Program-made: the position numbers and the translations under genes
Notes under the pieces: generated by a model
The model's input: the letters and a program-made list of their open reading frames with translations, nothing else
Databases searched by the model: none
Told to the model about the DNA's origin: nothing
Origin: Leptolyngbyaceae cyanobacterium JSC-12
GTDB lineage: Bacteria > Cyanobacteriota > Cyanobacteriia > Leptolyngbyales > Leptolyngbyaceae
NCBI GenBank assembly: GCA_000309945.1
Contig: CM001633.1
Span: forward strand, 1,138,723-1,202,722
DNA length: 64,000 bases
Direction of reading: 5' to 3'
In this document: in pieces, positions 36,439-45,489 of the stretch
Numbering within the stretch: the stretch's first letter is position 1
How the letters are laid out: each line of letters opens with the position of its first letter

Positions 36439-36758
36439 CTATAAAAAGGTACGATAGCCCAACGATTGAAAGCTTACAAAAAACTTGGAGAAAAAGTCTA
36501 GCAGCTTTCAACGCATCTTATTACTTTTTTATTCATGTCTCAAAACATTCAATTTCATCAGACTGTAATAAAGGGTTATTTAACTCAGCCAGGAGGATTT
36601 TACCCCTCAACCAGCTCCGTATACCTTGTATAACTGTAGTTTAGGAAACGATTTCTCCCCTTGCGACCGTGAAATCCGCAACTTAACCAATTCATTAACC
36701 TGCCTTTACCACGCTACATGTGGCAAAGGCAGGCTAGAAAGTTTACCCAGACCCTACT
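36439..36758. other. Gene-free region with a strong hairpin
   Basis: 320 bp without a gene between the small roadblock-like gene and the HetZ-related gene. It holds AT-rich DNA (36500-36590) and one prominent hairpin at 36699-36733, listed separately. No other structure was recognised. Confidence 0.5.
36699..36733 (-). terminator. Hairpin downstream of the HetZ-related gene
   Basis: CCTGCCTTT (36699-36707) pairs with AAAGGCAGG (36725-36733), and inside it CCAC pairs with GTGG across the loop GCTACAT, with single mismatched bases between. A 13-bp composite stem, 25 bp after the HetZ-related stop. The minus strand after it is TTAATGAATTGG, with no T-run, so it is a plausible but non-canonical terminator. 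Confidence 0.5.
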
Positions 36759-38144
36759 TTAACTCTGGTTACGAATTTGGCGAGCTTGGTCTAGCAGTCC
36801 TCCCCAGCGCTTCTGCAATTGCTTGGGCGTAAGTTTCAGTCTGCGAGCAATTTCTTGATCGTCTAGTTGAGATTGCTTGAGATCTAGCATTTGCTGCTGT
36901 TCAGGCGTTAGCTGATTGATGAAAGTTTCCCATTGAGGAGTGGATAATCCCAAGTGTTGATCTAGGTCTGCGCCTAGCCACTGGTGCACCAGTCGCCAGT
37001 TCGGAGAGGACAGCGTAAATTTTTCGACGTGGTACTTAAATCGCTGCTGTAAATAATCTCGCTGGCGAGGAGTTAATCCTAGAATTTCATCAATTTCTGG
37101 GGCAGATAAATCTTGCAGTTTCAGGACAAGGTAGTCGATACAATCCTGCTGCCCTTCCGATTCTAAGTATTGAACGAGTTCAGAAATAACACGATCGCGT
37201 AGCACTGCTTCTGACGAATCCACCATGCTTGTAATCATCTGTTCCCGAAGCTGCTGCACAATGGGTGTGCGATTGTGCGCTTCTGCCTCCTCGCCCCGGG
37301 GTGATTCTAGCGCTTGCTCAATATCCACCGAGACTTCTAACGGTTGCCGTTGTCCAAACCGCTGTGCCCGTAACACAATCAATTGCTGGGTCTGTCCACC
37401 TGGTAACGAAATTCGCCGCTTGGCATATTGTTCAGTGAATGCCATATACTCTGCTAGTTCTAGCCGAGTACGAGGCTGATAATCATCAGGCAACTCATTT
37501 TCGCGCCGAAACGCTTTGAGGGATTCACTATAAAATCCTTGTAAAAAGTCTTCAATCAAGTTGTATCGTGCCTGGAAACCTAGCTGCATCCGGGAGGGGG
37601 CGACATAGCGGTAAACCATTGATCCTAAAGTACTGTGCAGTTCTACCCGTCCTCGCCGAGAACCAAGCTGATAGTAGGTCAGGCATTTTTGCAAGCGATG
37701 CCGGGCAAGCGAAATTTGCCAGGATTGTGCCTGCCCTGAAGCCAGAATTCGGCCACTTTTATGGCAAACCCGGTCTACTTCAGCTGCGATCCGACTGGCA
37801 AGCGCCACAGCACTGCCATTCAAATTCCGAATTTCTGCTGTTAACTCTTGAGATAACATCTGGATCAGCGCTTGATGATCCAGAAACACTACTGAGGAAG
37901 CCGTTTTAGCAGATAAAGATTTCGCTTCTAAACGAGAACGGCGCTTAGATTGAGGGGCTTCGGCGATCGCCTGTTTACTAGTCGATCCAGGATAAACCGA
38001 AACAGATCCAGAACGGGAAGGTAGAGGCTCGATATTCATATTTTGGTAGTGCACATATACAGGGATCTTTAAGACAGAAGGAGTGGTGGTCGATGAATGA
38101 CCCGCTTGCTCCGCTTGCCTGACTTGTTGCTTACCAACTGTCAT
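36759..38144 (-). CDS. HetZ-related protein (filamentous cyanobacterial regulator)
   Basis: 461 residues. After a poorly conserved 80-residue N-terminus, the region from about 85 (LIQMLSQELTAEIRNLNGSA) to 300 contains RHRLQKCLTYYQLGSRRGRV, ELHSTLGSMVYRYV and YNLIEDFLQGFYSESLKAFR, which I recognise as the HetZ-family core. The last 150 residues carry two helix-turn-helix-like segments: APEIDEILGLTPRQRDYLQQ and DQEIARRLKLTPKQLQKRW, resembling sigma region 4. HetZ is a DNA-binding regulator of early heterocyst differentiation in Nostoc; relatives exist in non-heterocystous filaments. No PatU gene is adjacent. The 434 bp upstream is gene-free, so it may be complexly regulated. Confidence 0.75.
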   Translation of the reverse strand: MTVGKQQVRQAEQAGHSSTTTPSVLKIPVYVHYQNMNIEPLPSRSGSVSVYPGSTSKQAIAEAPQSKRRSRLEAKSLSAKTASSVVFLDHQALIQMLSQELTAEIRNLNGSAVALASRIAAEVDRVCHKSGRILASGQAQSWQISLARHRLQKCLTYYQLGSRRGRVELHSTLGSMVYRYVAPSRMQLGFQARYNLIEDFLQGFYSESLKAFRRENELPDDYQPRTRLELAEYMAFTEQYAKRRISLPGGQTQQLIVLRAQRFGQRQPLEVSVDIEQALESPRGEEAEAHNRTPIVQQLREQMITSMVDSSEAVLRDRVISELVQYLESEGQQDCIDYLVLKLQDLSAPEIDEILGLTPRQRDYLQQRFKYHVEKFTLSSPNWRLVHQWLGADLDQHLGLSTPQWETFINQLTPEQQQMLDLKQSQLDDQEIARRLKLTPKQLQKRWGGLLDQARQIRNQS

Positions 38145-38578
38145 AACTGTCTACACACGCAAAATTAGCTATTACGGGTAGCTCCCCACTCCCCTATGGC
38201 ACTTTTCCAGGTGGTCACTTTATTGCATTTGGCATCTGTTGCCATCTCATTTCCTGCTTGCAGCAGAAAAGCTGGGCAGTTGTGAAATCTGGCTTGGTTT
38301 GCAAATGCGATCGCGTCCTGGGGAAATCCTCAACATGAGCCGAACAGTGGACAGTTGGCAATCTGGTTCACCTGCCTTGCAGCAGATAACAAACTAAAGC
38401 ACGGTACGCCCACTATCCATAAGCCAGTAAGTGGGTGGCTATCCGGATAAACAGACGATGATTCAATCAAATAAGTTCACGTCTAATGAAAAATTCTCCT
38501 CAAGCTAAGACGTATCATTGACAAGCTGCATCTTGAGCAAGCAACGAAGCTAGTTATAAACGCGCGAACTTACAGTTT
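38145..38578. other. Long leader/promoter region of the HetZ-related gene
   Basis: 434 bp with no gene between the HetZ-related start and the 3' end of the YciO/Sua5 gene. It contains two copies of CTTGCAGCAGA (38257-38267 and 38376-38386) and a possible stem GCCCACT (about 38408) with AGTGGGT (about 38430). No canonical NtcA site (GTA-N8-TAC) was noticed, but this was an eye search only. Confidence 0.45.
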
Positions 38579-39241
38579 TCAAAACGACACGTCTGCCCAA
38601 GATTCAACTGCCTCCCATCCTAGACCGCGACGAACCACAATCGGTTCCTCATCGGTCAAATCAAGAATAGTAGACATCTGATAGCCTGGTTCCTCGCCAT
38701 TGTCCACAATGACATCCACTGTTTTATCTAAAAAATCAAACAATTCAATACGGGAAGGGTGCTCAGGCACCTTGGGGGTTAATGGCATACCATCATCAAA
38801 CACATGAGCAGAAGTCGAAATAATTGGGTTTTCCAGCGTGTTTAAAATTGCCTGACACACTGCGTGATTAGGCACTCGAATTCCCGTTGTGCGACGCTTT
38901 GGGTTCATTACCAGCTTTGGTACCAGTTTCGTTGCAGGTAGTAAAAACGTATATGGTCCTGGAATCAAGTGCCGCATAATCCGGTAAGCCGTATCACTCA
39001 CCACAGCATAGCTGGCAATATTGGAGAGAGACGAACACAAAAAGGTTAACGGTTTGTCGTTTGAAAGCTGCTTAATTTGCCGAACCCGCTGGATGCCACT
39101 TTTAGAGTTTAAGTCACAGCCGATCGCGTAGATAGTATCTGTTGGATAGAGTACCACTGCTCCATCCCGCAACATGGCAACAATCTGCCCAATCGTTCGC
39201 GCTTGAGGATCTTTCGGGTGAACGGAGTAAATGATTGCCAT
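38579..39241 (-). CDS. YciO/Sua5/YrdC family protein (threonylcarbamoyl-AMP synthase-like)
   Basis: 220 residues with the YrdC fold: LRDGAVVLYPTDTIYAIGCD, RVRQIKQLSNDKPLTFLCSS, LIPGPYTFLLPATK, GIRVPNHAVCQAIL, and STSAHVFDDGMPL. The KxR/SxN-type nucleotide-binding residues are in place. Sua5/TsaC makes L-threonylcarbamoyl-AMP for the universal tRNA t6A modification; YciO is a closely related branch of less certain activity. Length and the lack of the Sua5 C-terminal domain fit YciO/TsaC rather than Sua5. It is divergent from larC with 108 bp of low-complexity DNA between. Confidence 0.88.
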   Translation of the reverse strand: MAIIYSVHPKDPQARTIGQIVAMLRDGAVVLYPTDTIYAIGCDLNSKSGIQRVRQIKQLSNDKPLTFLCSSLSNIASYAVVSDTAYRIMRHLIPGPYTFLLPATKLVPKLVMNPKRRTTGIRVPNHAVCQAILNTLENPIISTSAHVFDDGMPLTPKVPEHPSRIELFDFLDKTVDVIVDNGEEPGYQMSTILDLTDEEPIVVRRGLGWEAVESWADVSF

Positions 39242-39349
39242 GAGGAAAAAGGAAATCAGGACAGACTTAGGTCATGCGGAGAGCGAAAGCAATTAGATAA
39301 TAGATGAGAAACGGGGAACACCGCACACCACAAGCTGGAATAGAAACTG

Positions 39350-40912
39350 ATGAAGATCGCTTACTTACAATGTCCAACTGGAATTGCTGGAGATATGTGC
39401 CTGGGTGCTCTGGTTGATGTAGGTGTCCCCATAGAGTTTTTGGTTGAGCAGCTTAACAAGTTAGGCATCTCGCAAGAATACAAGTTATGGACAGAATCAG
39501 TCAGACGCAATGGGTTACAGGCAACCAAGTTTCATGTTGATCTGATGTTTGAATCTGGCGAAGCGGTGAACCCAGACACCTTTAATACGTTTGACCATGC
39601 GCATCACCACTCTCACCCCCACTCCCACTTTCATCCTCATCAGCCGGATGGGAGCCACCGCGATCGCACAATGGTTCCGATCCGGCATCTACCTGAAATT
39701 GAGCACCTGATCTTGAATGCCAAATTGCCACCACGGGCAGAAGCCTGGAGTTTAGCCGTATTTCGCAAACTGGCAGAGGCAGAGGGGGCTGTTCATGGAG
39801 TTCCCCCCGAACAGGTGCATTTTCATGAAGTAGGAGCCACCGATGCCCTGGTAGATATTATTGGTACCTGTTTAGGGCTGGATTGGTTGGGCATTGAGCG
39901 CTTAGTATGTTCACCGTTGCCAACTGGAGGAGGAACTATTTGGGCAGCTCATGGTCGATTACCAGTTCCAACCCCAGCTGTGCTGAAGTTGTTTGAAATG
40001 GGACACGTTCCAGTCTATAGCAACGATATTGAGCGGGAGATGGTAACCCCAACGGGAGCCGCGATCGCTACCACCCTGGCAGATCAGTTTGGTGCTCCTC
40101 CTCCAATGACCTTACAACGGGTTGGGCTGGGTGCTGGTTCACGAGACTTCGAGATCGCTAACATTTTGCGCCTGTGGGTTGGAGAAGAGTCGGGAATGGG
40201 GCATCGGGAGTCAGGAGTCAGAAGTCAGAAGTCAGAAGTCAGAAGTCAGAAGTCAGAAGGTAAGGGAGATAGCGGAGAGGAGGCAGGGAGGGAAGCTAAG
40301 GAAAGGAAGGAAGGAATTTCGCCTAAAGCTACCCTGCCTGCCCCATCACCCTTATCTCCTTCATCACTTTCATTGTCCTCATCGTCCCCTAACCCCTCTG
40401 CTCCTCCTCCCTCCACCCAAATTGAGCAGGTGGCTGTGCTAGAAACTCAAATTGATGATTTAAATCCTCAAGCAATTGGCTACGTGCTGGAACGGTTACT
40501 GGAAACTGGGGCACTGGACGCATTTACACAGGCGATCGGAATGAAGAAGTCTCGTCCTGGTACTCTACTGACAGTGGTTTGCCGCCCAGAAGATACAGCC
40601 ATCTGCGAGGCAATTATGTTTCGTGAAACGACGACATTGGGAATTCGGCAGGTACTCCAACAGCGACATGCTCTGCCGAGAGAGATTCAGTCGGTGCAAA
40701 CGGAGTATGGCGTAGTAAGGGTGAAGGTGGCATGGGCTAAGGGACGAGATCGCCCTCCTACCAATGTTCAACCTGAATACGAAGATTGCGCCCACCTCGC
40801 CCGACAATACAATCTTGCATGGCGAGAAGTTCATCACGCAGCGTTACAAAGCTGGTATCAAAAAGTGACACCATCCAACAACGCAAAGTCAACGCCAAAG
40901 GAAAAATATTGA
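39350..40912 (+). CDS. larC: Nickel pincer cofactor biosynthesis protein LarC with repeat-expanded linker
   Basis: 520 residues. Residues 1-280 match the LarC1 part (YLQCPTGIAGDMCLGALVDV; a His-rich insert with HHHSHPHSHFHPHQP; VHFHEVGATDALVDIIGTC; LPVPTPAVLKLF). Residues about 357-520 match LarC2 (VAVLETQIDDLNPQAIGYVL, MKKSRPGTLLTVVC, ETTTLGIRQ). LarC adds nickel to the pincer nucleotide used by lactate racemase and related enzymes. Between the two halves, residues about 282-355 are a low-complexity Ser/Lys/Glu/Pro linker produced by a 7-bp tandem repeat (40210-40258) and flanking purine/pyrimidine-rich DNA. Convergent with the DUF4333 gene, 7 bp away. No larA/B/E in the window. Confidence 0.92.
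   Translation: MKIAYLQCPTGIAGDMCLGALVDVGVPIEFLVEQLNKLGISQEYKLWTESVRRNGLQATKFHVDLMFESGEAVNPDTFNTFDHAHHHSHPHSHFHPHQPDGSHRDRTMVPIRHLPEIEHLILNAKLPPRAEAWSLAVFRKLAEAEGAVHGVPPEQVHFHEVGATDALVDIIGTCLGLDWLGIERLVCSPLPTGGGTIWAAHGRLPVPTPAVLKLFEMGHVPVYSNDIEREMVTPTGAAIATTLADQFGAPPPMTLQRVGLGAGSRDFEIANILRLWVGEESGMGHRESGVRSQKSEVRSQKSEGKGDSGEEAGREAKERKEGISPKATLPAPSPLSPSSLSLSSSSPNPSAPPPSTQIEQVAVLETQIDDLNPQAIGYVLERLLETGALDAFTQAIGMKKSRPGTLLTVVCRPEDTAICEAIMFRETTTLGIRQVLQQRHALPREIQSVQTEYGVVRVKVAWAKGRDRPPTNVQPEYEDCAHLARQYNLAWREVHHAALQSWYQKVTPSNNAKSTPKEKY
40210..40258 (+). repeat. 7-bp tandem repeat (GTCAGRA x7) within larC
   Basis: Seven contiguous units: GTCAGGA once, then GTCAGAA six times. The unit is not a multiple of three. 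Three units give seven codons (VRSQKSE), which is seen twice. Gain or loss of one or two units would shift the frame between the two LarC halves. Confidence 0.95.
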
Positions 40913-40919
40913 CAATTTA

Positions 40920-41546
40920 TCAGTCTGTTGAACCACTAGCAGAAGTGCTAGACGCTTTCGCTAAGTTCGGTAAAATCCGCTGCCAGGAAATATTCCCATC
41001 TGCATCAGTACTAACATTAATCTTCTCAGTTTGAGTAACCTGAATTGGCGGAGTTGGCTTACTGGGTTTACCTTTAGGAGCAGTTTTAGGCTTTGGAGGA
41101 GCTTTCGTCACTTTATAGGCAACTTGACACTCAAACCCTTCCCCTGGCTTAACTGCCTTGTATACCCCACCACAGGCAATCGAAGGATTCGTTCCAATCT
41201 CGCTGGTCAATGCTTCTTGAATTGAAGACTCTAGCTTGGGAACATTAATCAATCCTTTCGCGTGAGGCACATCCCAGCTCACATTACCATTGGCATCCTG
41301 CTGTTGAACAGTAATGGTAAAGGTATAGCCATTATCCATTTCACCCACGCACTCAAAAGATTTTCCAGCTTCCGGTTTGATGCCGCTGGGGCAGGTAACA
41401 CCCTTCACTGAGGTGCCTCCATTGGAAGTAATATCCTGCTGAATTGTTTCAGCAATTTTTTTGTGGTTCAGTCCTCCGCAGGCAACTAACCCAACGACAC
41501 AAAGCACGGGCAAAACTGGCTGGAATGCTGAAATGAAACGACCCAT
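40920..41546 (-). CDS. Lipoprotein with two DUF4333 domains
   Basis: 208 residues. Lipobox LVACGG (Cys near residue 23) marks an exported lipoprotein. Two copies of the DUF4333 pattern follow: first with KKIAETIQQDITSNGGTSVK, VTCPSGIKPEAGKSFECVG and ITVQQQDANGNVSWDV; second with LESSIQEALTSEIGTN, IACGGVYKAVKPGEGFECQV and INVSTDADGNISWQ. Each has a conserved Cys pair. The domain is small, beta-rich and of unknown function. The inter-domain and C-terminal segments are Lys/Pro-rich (PPKPKTAPKGKPSKPTPP). Convergent with larC. Confidence 0.85.
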   Translation of the reverse strand: MGRFISAFQPVLPVLCVVGLVACGGLNHKKIAETIQQDITSNGGTSVKGVTCPSGIKPEAGKSFECVGEMDNGYTFTITVQQQDANGNVSWDVPHAKGLINVPKLESSIQEALTSEIGTNPSIACGGVYKAVKPGEGFECQVAYKVTKAPPKPKTAPKGKPSKPTPPIQVTQTEKINVSTDADGNISWQRILPNLAKASSTSASGSTD

Positions 41547-41709
41547 AGCAACTTCAATTCATTGATCAACAATCAAGCATACTCAGCAATGGTAAAGCCC
41601 TGTTAAAGGAAATTTACTCTCAATCTAGATTTGATAATGTCCTTTGGAAGTTTAGCGAGCCATGAGCGCGCCGTCCCCAAAGAGCAGTTATGACTATGAG
41701 CCTTTCGAA

Positions 41710-42171
41710 CTATCTGTTATTGGGACAGGTCCGTAATCGCTTGCTGGTATAAACACAGTCAAAGTGCTCTTCCGCCTCACCAACTGACCGAAAAGATCCC
41801 CGAACAATCGGCGACCCCTGTGGATAGTCTTCTGCTCTCCACACCTTTAGGGTGTAGCTCGTGTTCATTCGATTTGACCACACCTGATAGTAAAAATCCT
41901 CTGCGATCCCCCCTCTCTTGTGTCCGCCTGTTCCTTCTTTCACTAAATAATCGCCTAGCTGGGAGGGGGATTGGGTTAATCCAGTTCCAGAACCGGGGCG
42001 AGAGCTATTTCCTGGTGGGGTGGGTGTAGCACGGTTAGAACATATCCCTGCCAGACTAATTTTGCGACCACTACTGGTCACCATATAACATGATGGCTCT
42101 GCTGAGACGGGGAGTGCTGATGTCAGAACTGTCAAGGCTGCGAAAACAAAGTGTCGATAGTTGCGTGACAT
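41710..42171 (-). CDS. Small exported protein, unknown function
   Basis: About 153 residues from ATG 42171 (the longer frame to 42249 starts in a Met-rich stretch and lacks a signal). Signal peptide MSRNYRHFVFAALTVLTSAL then cleavage near VSA-EP. A Pro/Gly/Ser-rich linker (50-75) precedes a compact domain with YYQVWSNRMNTSYTLKVWRA, VRGSFRSVGEAEEHFDC and a paired Cys near the end (TCPNNR). The Cys pattern suggests a disulfide-stabilised secreted domain. No family recognised. Confidence 0.65.
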   Translation of the reverse strand: MSRNYRHFVFAALTVLTSALPVSAEPSCYMVTSSGRKISLAGICSNRATPTPPGNSSRPGSGTGLTQSPSQLGDYLVKEGTGGHKRGGIAEDFYYQVWSNRMNTSYTLKVWRAEDYPQGSPIVRGSFRSVGEAEEHFDCVYTSKRLRTCPNNR

Positions 42172-42291
42172 GGTCTCTAAAAGTTTACGGATGCTTACTT
42201 TAGAATTCCCAGCAGAAACCCTCAATCCACATAGACACATCATCATCACTAGTGCATTAATGGAATACCTGATGGCACTCTACCGAAATGT

Positions 42292-44508
42292 TTACCAATC
42301 CCATTCAATATTGCCGATCAGAGCTTTGAGGAAATTATCCGATGCCTGAGTGTTTGGCAGCTTGAAGCCAAGCCCTTGTTTGTTCATGTGCTCCCGCAAC
42401 TGAGGCATTAACCGTTTTGCCACAATATCAATGGGCTTGAGTGTGGCTGTTTGAGGTTGAGTAACAAGCCAACCAGCGGTGGCTCCAGCGGCAGCACCAA
42501 TGCTCCATTCGCTTTGATGAATCCGGGTCATACCATTGGCGATGTGGGTTACGGCGATACCTTTGCCACCGATTAACAAGTTATCGATGCCCTGGGGAAT
42601 TAAGGCTTCTAGCGGAATTAGGGTAGGCTGTACGTGTTCTTCCATTACTGAAGCACTGGACGCTTCCCCATCTTTGTCAGATTGGCGATAGCGGCAACCG
42701 TGAATATCAATGCTGTAATGAATACGGGCGATCGCGCTCTGGCTAAAATCCCGTTTACCCTGCATATCTCGCCGTAAGTCCATTTCGCGCACGGCAAATT
42801 CTCGCTGTCCGTATGCTCGGATGCCTGCAATCCGCCGTCCTTCCCGAATATAGGGAGTCATACTCAATCCAGACAAGGTGCCCATGGGCGAATCGGGACC
42901 TGATACATAGGCCAGCGGCAATTCCTGACGATGATGTTCTAACAGCCAGTGAGCAAACAGTAGGGCATGAAACTCCGCATGTTGCAACGCTTCTAACGAT
43001 AAGCCACCCATCCAGTTCTCTCGCTGCCCGGATTTGTCTAATGTTTCCGTATTCAGAATTAGCGGCGGGTCCATAAACTTCCAATCGTTGCCCCGGTTCC
43101 AGTTAATCGCCGTCATATCACCGGGTTGGGGCGTGCTGGTGTAAGGATTATCAGGAACCGTGCTGACGATGCGACGGTAGTTGAACACGCTGCGCCCCGT
43201 AAACATTGGAAATCCTTGCAGGTCAAAATCACTGCGGTGCTCTTCTTTGGGATAAACTGATTCCAGAGTTTCTAGAGTTTTAAGGCTGGCTCCTTTGTCG
43301 TCGTGAATTGCTAGCGTAAACGGATAGGTAAATGCCTGGGTGCAATCGGAGTTGTCCCAACGGGAAGCGTTGCGTTCACCCGTGGTTGCCAAAGAATCGG
43401 AGCCAAGACGGTAAGGAACCCGTGCCCAACCGATGAGTTCGTTGGTGTCAGTGGCATCAATCACCATCAAGCGCTTGCCCGCAGGAGCCTGAATTTTTAG
43501 CGGAATTTTTTCAAACTCATCGTCACTTTCCCACTTGTACCAAGTTGGCAACTCAGCAGAGAGACGACCTTTGGGCAGATAGTTGGGATCGCGGGGTACA
43601 CGGCGCACAGCATAAACGGCCGTAATTTCGCGACCTGTGTGATCAAATTTGGCTCCTTTAAATGCAGTGGATTTGCTCCACTGGCTGCCAGGGGCTTTAG
43701 CGGCAGATGTTTGTAGCAGTTGTTCAGCGGCGCTAGCTCCAGCCTGCGGCGGAAAACAAAGCAATCCTACCCAGCAGCTATTGATGTCGGTGACCTTTGT
43801 GCCATCGGGAATGCCTGTCCAGCTTGGAAGTTTCACGGGTTGCTGGCTGATCAGTTGTTTGAAATTCGTCCAACTTTGGGAAAAGGAGTCTTCTCCTCGC
43901 ATTTCCTGAGATTCATCCAGGGCAGAAACTCCCTGGGAGCTAATTTGGCCACCCAGCCAAGGTGTGAGTTCGATCAAACAGGTGACAGCGCCCGACTGCA
44001 TGGCGTGAGAGGCAGCGGCAACTCCTCCCAGCGACCCACCAATCACGACAACATCGCAATTCCAGGTTTCCTGTGGTACGGGTAATGGCGAAAGTTGAGG
44101 ACGGGCGATCGCTGTGTTCAAAAAATCTCCCGTTGCAAATGAATTGTGAGATGGCTTGGGCAATTGCTGGAATCTCGCCAGCACCATCCCCACCCCCTGT
44201 CCTGCCAAAAAGCTAATCCCTGCGGACGCGATCGCCAACAACAACACTCGCCGCCGCCCAAAGCACCGATGACTCGTTAAACCTCTTCCAATCTCCACCA
44301 ATTGCCAAATTGGAGCAGCTAGCATCAATAGCAGCAAACTCGATCGTGAACAAGACCGATTGAAAGAACGCGATCGCTGCCTCACTGCCCCTCGCTCCGC
44401 TGAATTTGCAGAAGATTGGTTAACAGTCGAACATCGTTTCCGTTCTGGTTTGCGATTCTGCCAAGCTGAAATCCGAGCCGATGCCTGATGCTTCACACGA
44501 ACCACCAT
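42292..44508 (-). CDS. Membrane-anchored FAD-dependent oxidoreductase
   Basis: 738 residues. A basic, Ser-rich N-terminus is followed by hydrophobic segments (about 55-70 and 88-108, VLLLAIASAGISFLAG), then an FAD domain from about 148: CDVVVIGGSLGGVAAASHAM is the dinucleotide-binding motif; AGKRLMVIDATDTNELIGW and IPQGIDNLLIGGKGIAVTH are the conserved later elements of the FAD-dependent oxidoreductase family (FAD_oxidored type). Substrate unknown; the N-terminal anchor would place the enzyme at a membrane. The gene ends 120 bp before the small exported protein on the same strand. Confidence 0.85.
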   Translation of the reverse strand: MVVRVKHQASARISAWQNRKPERKRCSTVNQSSANSAERGAVRQRSRSFNRSCSRSSLLLLMLAAPIWQLVEIGRGLTSHRCFGRRRVLLLAIASAGISFLAGQGVGMVLARFQQLPKPSHNSFATGDFLNTAIARPQLSPLPVPQETWNCDVVVIGGSLGGVAAASHAMQSGAVTCLIELTPWLGGQISSQGVSALDESQEMRGEDSFSQSWTNFKQLISQQPVKLPSWTGIPDGTKVTDINSCWVGLLCFPPQAGASAAEQLLQTSAAKAPGSQWSKSTAFKGAKFDHTGREITAVYAVRRVPRDPNYLPKGRLSAELPTWYKWESDDEFEKIPLKIQAPAGKRLMVIDATDTNELIGWARVPYRLGSDSLATTGERNASRWDNSDCTQAFTYPFTLAIHDDKGASLKTLETLESVYPKEEHRSDFDLQGFPMFTGRSVFNYRRIVSTVPDNPYTSTPQPGDMTAINWNRGNDWKFMDPPLILNTETLDKSGQRENWMGGLSLEALQHAEFHALLFAHWLLEHHRQELPLAYVSGPDSPMGTLSGLSMTPYIREGRRIAGIRAYGQREFAVREMDLRRDMQGKRDFSQSAIARIHYSIDIHGCRYRQSDKDGEASSASVMEEHVQPTLIPLEALIPQGIDNLLIGGKGIAVTHIANGMTRIHQSEWSIGAAAGATAGWLVTQPQTATLKPIDIVAKRLMPQLREHMNKQGLGFKLPNTQASDNFLKALIGNIEWDW

Positions 44509-44794
44509 ACGTCTGACTGAATCGTTGTACCACAGCTAAATTGGAATGCTGCAAAATTATTGGAGGAAGGATAGGAAGTAGCAGTCAGAAGCCAGAAGAT
44601 TAAAGAAGGTCGGGGAAACGGGGCAGGAATTCAGTCTTTAACCTTCAGACTACTTCAACTCCTCAATCTGCCATCCTCCAATCTCCAATCTTCTACTCCT
44701 TCACCTCCTCATCTTTCCCATCCCTCATTTCTCCTCCCCATTCCCCATTCCCATTAGCATTGATCTTGAATTCCTCACTCGCAGCTTTAATCAC

Positions 44795-45406
44795 ATGGAA
44801 ACGCATCTTGCTCCGACTGATTCTCCACTCTTTGTAGACATACTTTCGCAAGCGGTTGCGGCTTTTCGAGGAACCAGCGATCGCCCTCGTCCATCAGCTT
44901 CAGCAGTAGTTGAAGCGTTATTACAGGCTGAGAAAGCGGCCAAACAACAGCGCCTGACCTACCCCTTAGAAGCATTGGCTGGCAAATGGCGGTTATATTT
45001 CACTACGACAGGACGGGCAACTCGTAAAGCAGGTATAGTGCAGGGACGCGGCTGGTATGTGCCTCGTTTTGTTCCAGCTTACATTTCCTTCTTGCCAGAT
45101 TCAGGAAAAAGTAGCGGAACGATTGGCAACCAAATTCAACTCGGTTCGCTGCAATTTAAGCTCAACGGACCATTCCAGTATCCGGGCAAGAAAAACTTAT
45201 TAGGATTCGACTTTACCTATGCAGAATTCTCCTTATTTGGCAAACCGCTTTATAAGGGCAAGTTTCAGCCTGGCAAAGCTAAATATGCCCATTTTGATCA
45301 GTTGACGGTTTCTCAGCTACCCTTTTTTGCTTTTTTCCTGGTGACCGATGACTTCATTGCCGCGCGAGGACGCGGAGGTGGATTGGCGATTTGGGTGAGA
45401 GACTGA
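44795..45406 (+). CDS. PAP/fibrillin-like lipid-associated protein
   Basis: 203 residues. The central part LAGKWRLYFTTTGRATRKAG then GRGWYVPRFVPAYISFLPDS and GSLQFKLNGPFQY resembles the plastid-lipid-associated (fibrillin) fold, a lipocalin-like barrel: the leading L-x-G-x-W and the beta pattern fit. Fibrillins sit at thylakoids or plastoglobules and bind hydrophobic molecules. The match is partial, so confidence is moderate; the alternative is an unrelated cyanobacterial lipocalin-like protein. Followed by an Usp gene on the same strand 83 bp later. Confidence 0.6.
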   Translation: METHLAPTDSPLFVDILSQAVAAFRGTSDRPRPSASAVVEALLQAEKAAKQQRLTYPLEALAGKWRLYFTTTGRATRKAGIVQGRGWYVPRFVPAYISFLPDSGKSSGTIGNQIQLGSLQFKLNGPFQYPGKKNLLGFDFTYAEFSLFGKPLYKGKFQPGKAKYAHFDQLTVSQLPFFAFFLVTDDFIAARGRGGGLAIWVRD

Positions 45407-45489
45407 GACAGTTGAGAGCGCACAAGTTTCTGTTCCGTTCGCTAAAACCCAATGTAGTCTAAACATGGACAATGCCTGGAGGAAAAGGG

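Noticed and set aside
40210-40258. Possible CRISPR-like array from regular repeats
   Set aside because: The units are 7 bp and contiguous with no spacers, and lie inside an intact larC frame.
45472-45489. Upstream ATG for the universal stress protein
   Set aside because: The sequence between it and ATG 45490 contains the GGAGG ribosome-binding site of the latter.
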